Source: Sphingomonadaceae bacterium (GTDB lineage Bacteria > Pseudomonadota > Alphaproteobacteria > Sphingomonadales > Sphingomonadaceae). Taken from it: a DNA stretch of 29,451 nucleotides. The stretch's first letter is position 1, and every line of letters starts with the position of its first letter. The notes under the pieces are model-generated. The model ran no database searches. It was given only the letters and a program-made list of their open reading frames with translations, and was not told the DNA's origin. Shown here in pieces: positions 24,676 to 29,451 of the stretch. Location: NCBI GenBank assembly GCA_947442095.1, contig CANEVG010000006.1, forward strand, positions 1-29,451, read 5' to 3'. Made by a program: the position numbers and the translations under genes.

Positions 24676-24740
24676 GCGGGGCCCCGCTTTGGTTCGGCCG
24701 CGGCGTTGGGGGCAAGCGGGAACCCGGGTCAAGCCCGGGG
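24676..24740. repeat. GC-rich palindromes downstream of the serine dehydratase gene
   Basis: GCGGGGCCCCGC (24676-24687) is a perfect 12-base palindrome. CCCGGG-TCAAG-CCCGGG (24723-24739) is a hairpin of a type I recognise from sphingomonad intergenic repeats. Together they occupy the gap between the serine dehydratase and the amidohydrolase. Neither is followed by a T run. They may end or stabilise the long upstream transcript, or be dispersed repeats with no direct role. Confidence 0.5.
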
Positions 24741-24825
24741 TGACGAAGGTTGGGATAAGCCAGTCGACACGCCCATGTGCCCTTGATACGATCTAGGACA
24801 AGTGTTCAGGGTCGGGGAAAATGTC

Positions 24826-26580
24826 ATGGCAGGTTCGCGTATGAGCAAGTGGCTGCAGGGCGGTTTTGTTGCAGCAACGCTTGCGTTCCCCGCAGCACAG
24901 GCTTCGGCCAAGGAGGTCGTCGACCTCATCCTCCACCATGCGCAGGTCATTACGGTTGACCGCGCATTCTCACTGAAAACCGCCGTTGCGGTTAAGGGCG
25001 AGCGGATCGTCGCGGTGGGCGGCGAGGAATTGCTGCAGGCTTATTCCGCGCCCAAGGTGATCGATCTGGGCGGGCGCACATTGATGCCCGGTTTCACCGA
25101 CACGCACGTCCATCCCAAACCTATCTCGCCCAATGATATCGCGGTCGAGACGGCCCGGAGCATCGGCGAAGTGCAGGCCATGCTGCGCGCCAAGGCCAGG
25201 CAATTGGGGCCGGGCAAGTGGATCACCGGCTATGGCTGGCAGGAATCGAACTTTGCCGAAAAGCGTAATCTCAGCCGCGCCGATCTCGATGCCGCTGCGC
25301 CGAACAATCCGGTCGCCTTGATGCGCGCGGGTACGCATTCGGCGGCCTACAACTCGGCGGCGTTCAGGATTGCCAAAGTGGACAAATCCACCCCCGAGCC
25401 GGCAACCGGCCTGATCGAGCGCGGGCCGGACGGCGAGCCCAGCGGGATCATCCGCGAGCGCATGGACGTGGTCTCGAAGTTCATTCCCGATCCGGGCTGG
25501 GAGGCGATGCGCGGGCCGACGATCACCTGGCTCAAGGAAATGTTGGGGCTGGGGATCACCAGTCTGTTCGATGCCAGCGGCACGATTGACGACGAGCCAG
25601 TGGGCAAGGGCGGCATTGACCCGAAGAACGTCGATCCGCTGTGGGGCGGCTCGAACATGACATGGAAGCGCGCGCAGGAAATCTACGGGAAGATGGGCGA
25701 TCAACTGCCGCGCGTCACGATGTACATCATCCATCCCGGCGCCGAGCGGCTGAAGGCGTTCCCGCATCACACTGGCTATGGCGACAACCACTTGCGGCTC
25801 GGCGCGATTGGCGAGAATGCGGTGGACGGTGGCTTCACCGGACCGACCGCATGGCTGCTGGCGGACTACAAGGGTCAGCCAGGCTTTCGTGGCAAGGGCC
25901 GCTTTACCGATGCGGAGCTGCAGGAGCTGGTGGACAGCGCGGCAAGGCTTGGCTGGCAGATGGGCATTCATGCCATCGGCGATGCGGCGATCGTGCAGGC
26001 GGTGAAGGCCTATCACAACGCGCTGACCGCGATTCCCGATCCGGCCCATGCTCCGAATGATCGCCGTTGGTTCACCGATCACTTCACGATCATGCCGCCT
26101 GGGGAAACCATGGCGACCATGGCGCAGGATCACGTGATGATCTCGCAGCAGCCAAATTTTCTCTACAACCTCGATGATCGTTATGAAGCGCTGCTCGACG
26201 ACTGGCGGCTCGCGCACAACAACGCCATCGCCACGCCAGTGAAGAAGTTCGGGCTGTTCATGGCGTTCAGCAGCGACAACCTGCCAATCGGCCCGCTGGT
26301 CGGGCTCTATTCGGCGATCACGCGCAAAGGACCGACCGGCGCGGTGCGCGGGGCCGAGGAGGCAGTCTCGCGCGCAGAAGCGATCCGCATGTATACGGCT
26401 AACGGACCATATCTCTCGTGGGAAGAGAATGAGAAGGGCACGCTGGAGCCGGGCAAGCTGGCCGACATGGTGGTGCTGCCGTTCGACCCACTGACCGCGC
26501 CGGAGGAGACGTTCCTAAAGACCAAAGTCGATATGACCTTCCTCGGCGGCAAGCTGGTCTTCAAGCGGACTGGCAAATAG
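24826..26580 (+). CDS. Exported amidohydrolase family 3 (YtcJ-like) protein
   Basis: A 584-residue metal-dependent hydrolase with an N-terminal signal peptide (MSKWLQGGFVAATLAFPAAQASA, cleavage near residue 28), so it should act in the periplasm. Amidohydrolase-3 features: the beta strand VIDLGGRTLMPGFTDTHVH with the metal-binding His94 and His96, a later GIHAIGDAA, DHFTIMPPGE, the FSSDNLP aspartate region, and the composite-domain strand GTLEPGKLADMVVLPFDP at the C-terminus. The ATG at 24826 has GGGGA 7-8 bases upstream; a GTG at 24802 is possible but less likely. The substrate is unknown; characterised relatives act on N-substituted amides, N-acyl amino acids or hydantoin-like compounds. 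It stands apart from the upstream operon (about 200-base gap) and from glpF (149-base gap). Confidence 0.85.
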   Translation: MAGSRMSKWLQGGFVAATLAFPAAQASAKEVVDLILHHAQVITVDRAFSLKTAVAVKGERIVAVGGEELLQAYSAPKVIDLGGRTLMPGFTDTHVHPKPISPNDIAVETARSIGEVQAMLRAKARQLGPGKWITGYGWQESNFAEKRNLSRADLDAAAPNNPVALMRAGTHSAAYNSAAFRIAKVDKSTPEPATGLIERGPDGEPSGIIRERMDVVSKFIPDPGWEAMRGPTITWLKEMLGLGITSLFDASGTIDDEPVGKGGIDPKNVDPLWGGSNMTWKRAQEIYGKMGDQLPRVTMYIIHPGAERLKAFPHHTGYGDNHLRLGAIGENAVDGGFTGPTAWLLADYKGQPGFRGKGRFTDAELQELVDSAARLGWQMGIHAIGDAAIVQAVKAYHNALTAIPDPAHAPNDRRWFTDHFTIMPPGETMATMAQDHVMISQQPNFLYNLDDRYEALLDDWRLAHNNAIATPVKKFGLFMAFSSDNLPIGPLVGLYSAITRKGPTGAVRGAEEAVSRAEAIRMYTANGPYLSWEENEKGTLEPGKLADMVVLPFDPLTAPEETFLKTKVDMTFLGGKLVFKRTGK

Positions 26581-26729
26581 AGGGCTTTGCACCGCGCGCT
26601 GCGGGTGATGCCAAAATTCTATGCGATGGCGGCAAAGCATGCTTCCGGTCCGCCGGTCATTCGGCTAGCCTTCCCCTTGACTGGATCGCCGCGCAAAAAG
26701 CGTGAGAACAGAAAATCTTGGGGGGATTG

Positions 26730-27521
26730 ATGAGCGAGCGGAAGGCCTTCATCGGCGAATTGATCTCGGAATGCCTTGCCGTGGTGATCATAATCACCAT
26801 CGGCAACTGCGCCGCTGCGATGTACTCGCTCTATGATCCGAGCCCCTACAAGACCGCATACTGGGGCGTCTGCATCACTTGGGGCCTTGCCGTGACGATG
26901 GCGATCTTCGTCACCGGCGCAGTTTCGGGCACGCATGCCAACCCGGCGGTCACGCTCGCGCTGGCGATCTACCGGGACTTTTCGTGGCGCAAGGTCTTGC
27001 CATACTGGGCGGCGCAAGTCGTCGGTGCGATCATCGGTTCGGCCATCGTCCTCATGATGTTCGGACCGGTGATCGATGCCTACAATCTGGCGCACGGTAC
27101 TCCGCGCGAACTGGGCGGCGCGGCGGGGGTGTTCTTCACCCATCCCGGCGATGGGATCACGCCGATCCATGCCTTTTGGGATGAGGTCGTGCTGACCGCG
27201 ATCCTCGTGCTGGGCATTTTCGCGATCACCGACGAGTTCAACACGCAGGCTCCGCAGGCCAATGCGGGAGCGTTCATGATCGGCCTGCTGGTCGCGATGA
27301 TTGGCGCGTCGGCGGGCTATCTGGAGGCCTGGCCGCTCAATCCGGCGCGCGATTTCGGCCCGCGCCTGTTCTGCTACTTCATGGGCTGGGGATCCGCCGC
27401 GTTCCCGTCGCCGATGAACTACTGGTGGGTGCCGATCGCCGGGCCGCTGTGCGGCGGTGTGGTCGGCGCTGGCCTCTATCAGGTGCTGATCAAGCCCTAT
27501 CTGCCGGCCCGCCCGGCCTAG
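26730..27521 (+). CDS. glpF: Glycerol facilitator (aquaglyceroporin, MIP family)
   Basis: A 263-residue channel with six predicted membrane helices and the two half-helix NPA motifs: Asn71 in GTHANPAVTL and Asn204 in PLNPARDFGPR. The Asp208 right after NPAR is the residue that marks glycerol facilitators rather than water-only aquaporins. It lets glycerol diffuse across the inner membrane, to be trapped by the kinase encoded 37 bases downstream. The ATG at 26730 follows a GGGGGGA ribosome-binding site; an in-frame TTG 12 bases earlier is less likely. A TTGACT hexamer at 26677-26682 could be a -35 element, but I see no matching -10. Confidence 0.93.
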   Translation: MSERKAFIGELISECLAVVIIITIGNCAAAMYSLYDPSPYKTAYWGVCITWGLAVTMAIFVTGAVSGTHANPAVTLALAIYRDFSWRKVLPYWAAQVVGAIIGSAIVLMMFGPVIDAYNLAHGTPRELGGAAGVFFTHPGDGITPIHAFWDEVVLTAILVLGIFAITDEFNTQAPQANAGAFMIGLLVAMIGASAGYLEAWPLNPARDFGPRLFCYFMGWGSAAFPSPMNYWWVPIAGPLCGGVVGAGLYQVLIKPYLPARPA

Positions 27522-27558
27522 TTCCAGGCGGCCCGACATCATTCTTCAGGAGAGACCC

Positions 27559-29043
<1,485 letters not shown>

Positions 29044-29056
29044 TGGCCTCTTGAAG

Positions 29057-29076
29057 GTGTGTCCCTTCGGGCACAC
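29057..29076 (+). terminator. Hairpin after glpK, possible terminator
   Basis: GTGTG-T-CCC-TTC-GGG-CACAC forms a stem with one bulged base, starting 14 bases after the glpK stop and followed by TTTC. The CTTCGG core could also make a stable UUCG-type tetraloop. The short T run makes it a moderate intrinsic-terminator candidate. A second inverted repeat, GGTCC...GGACC enclosing GCTGC-ATT-GCAGC, follows at 29081-29111. Confidence 0.5.
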
Positions 29077-29230
29077 TTTCGGTCCATAATTGCTGCATTG
29101 CAGCGCGGACCGGGGATAAGCACCGCCTTTATTGCAGATATCCGACAGATCTCGCAAAGAGAAATCGTGCTGACCCAATTGGCCGTCACCGGGGCACCGA
29201 AACCCAAGGGCTTCGGAAAGCAACACGGCG

Positions 29231-29451
29231 ATGATCGGCAAGCATTTTCGCATCGGCTTCATGGCGATGCTTCATGCGGTCTTCAGTCTGTCCGTCGCGG
29301 CAGCACCCAGTCCAGACAAACCCGCATTTGGGCCCCCAGTCGAACATGCGAGATTGCTCGGCGCACTCCAGCTTCAGGGGGAAGTGTTCCACGTTCAGGG
29401 GTTGGCGCTTGGTGGCAGCCGCCTGTGGGTCACTTCGGTCGATCACCGCAC
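29231..29451 (+). CDS. Exported protein of unknown function, N-terminal part, cut by window edge
   Basis: An open frame runs from the ATG at 29231 to the end of the window, 73 codons with no stop. GGAAAG lies 10 bases upstream. The first ~26 residues look like a signal peptide (MIGKHFRIGF, hydrophobic core, cleavage near SVAAA). The mature part reads VEHARLLGALQLQGEVFHVQGLALGGSRLWVTSVDHR. A 'HVQG' followed by 'LWVTSVD' suggests the first blade of a beta-propeller-like secreted protein, perhaps of the DUF6454 group, but I hold that loosely. Only part of the protein is visible, so no function is assigned. Confidence 0.6.
   Translation, partial: MIGKHFRIGFMAMLHAVFSLSVAAAPSPDKPAFGPPVEHARLLGALQLQGEVFHVQGLALGGSRLWVTSVDHR

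Noticed and set aside
26584..26638. GCTTTGC...GCAAAGC inverted repeat after the amidohydrolase gene
   Set aside because: Seven-base arms with a 41-base loop are likely to occur by chance; no T run follows.

Overview
The window is GC-rich and gene-dense. It looks like a chromosomal segment of an alphaproteobacterium, most probably Sphingomonadales (Novosphingobium or Sphingobium type). The signs are a large TonB-dependent receptor, protein compositions typical of that order, and GC-rich palindromic intergenic repeats of a kind common there (a CCTCCCC/GGGGAGG element, a 'CTGAGCTTGTCGAAGG' core and a 'CCCGGGTCAAGCCCGGG' hairpin). I see no rRNA, tRNA, CRISPR array, transposase or phage gene.

Region A (1-3609, minus strand) is a catabolic CoA-ester unit: an Lrp/AsnC regulator, a family III (CaiB/BaiF) CoA-transferase resembling mesaconyl-CoA C1-C4 CoA transferase, a thiolase, and the N-terminal third of an acyl-CoA dehydrogenase resembling (2S)-methylsuccinyl-CoA dehydrogenase. 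The dehydrogenase gene leaves the window at position 1. Divergent from the regulator (3746-6088, plus) is a 780-residue thiamine-diphosphate enzyme related to AceE/transketolase, with no E2 or E3 gene beside it.

Region B (6478-24628, plus) appears to be a nearly complete choline-to-pyruvate route. A TonB-dependent receptor is followed by betB, betA and an APC-type permease. This trio is bracketed by two copies of a structured repeat. Next comes an eight-gene, translationally coupled run: dimethylglycine dehydrogenase, a Rieske glycine-betaine monooxygenase oxygenase subunit, soxBDAG (heterotetrameric sarcosine oxidase), a YbaK/ProX-type tRNA-editing protein, and an iron-sulfur L-serine dehydratase. 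The implied flow is choline -> betaine aldehyde -> glycine betaine -> dimethylglycine -> sarcosine -> glycine (plus methylene-THF) -> serine -> pyruvate. Three expected parts are not in the window: the reductase partner of the Rieske oxygenase, glyA (glycine to serine), and any BetI- or GbdR-type regulator.

Region C (24826-29451, plus) holds an exported family-3 amidohydrolase, glpF and glpK for glycerol uptake and phosphorylation, and the start of another exported protein that runs off the right edge. Glycerol and choline genes side by side would suit growth on phospholipid head groups such as glycerophosphocholine, but no phosphodiesterase is present to prove this.
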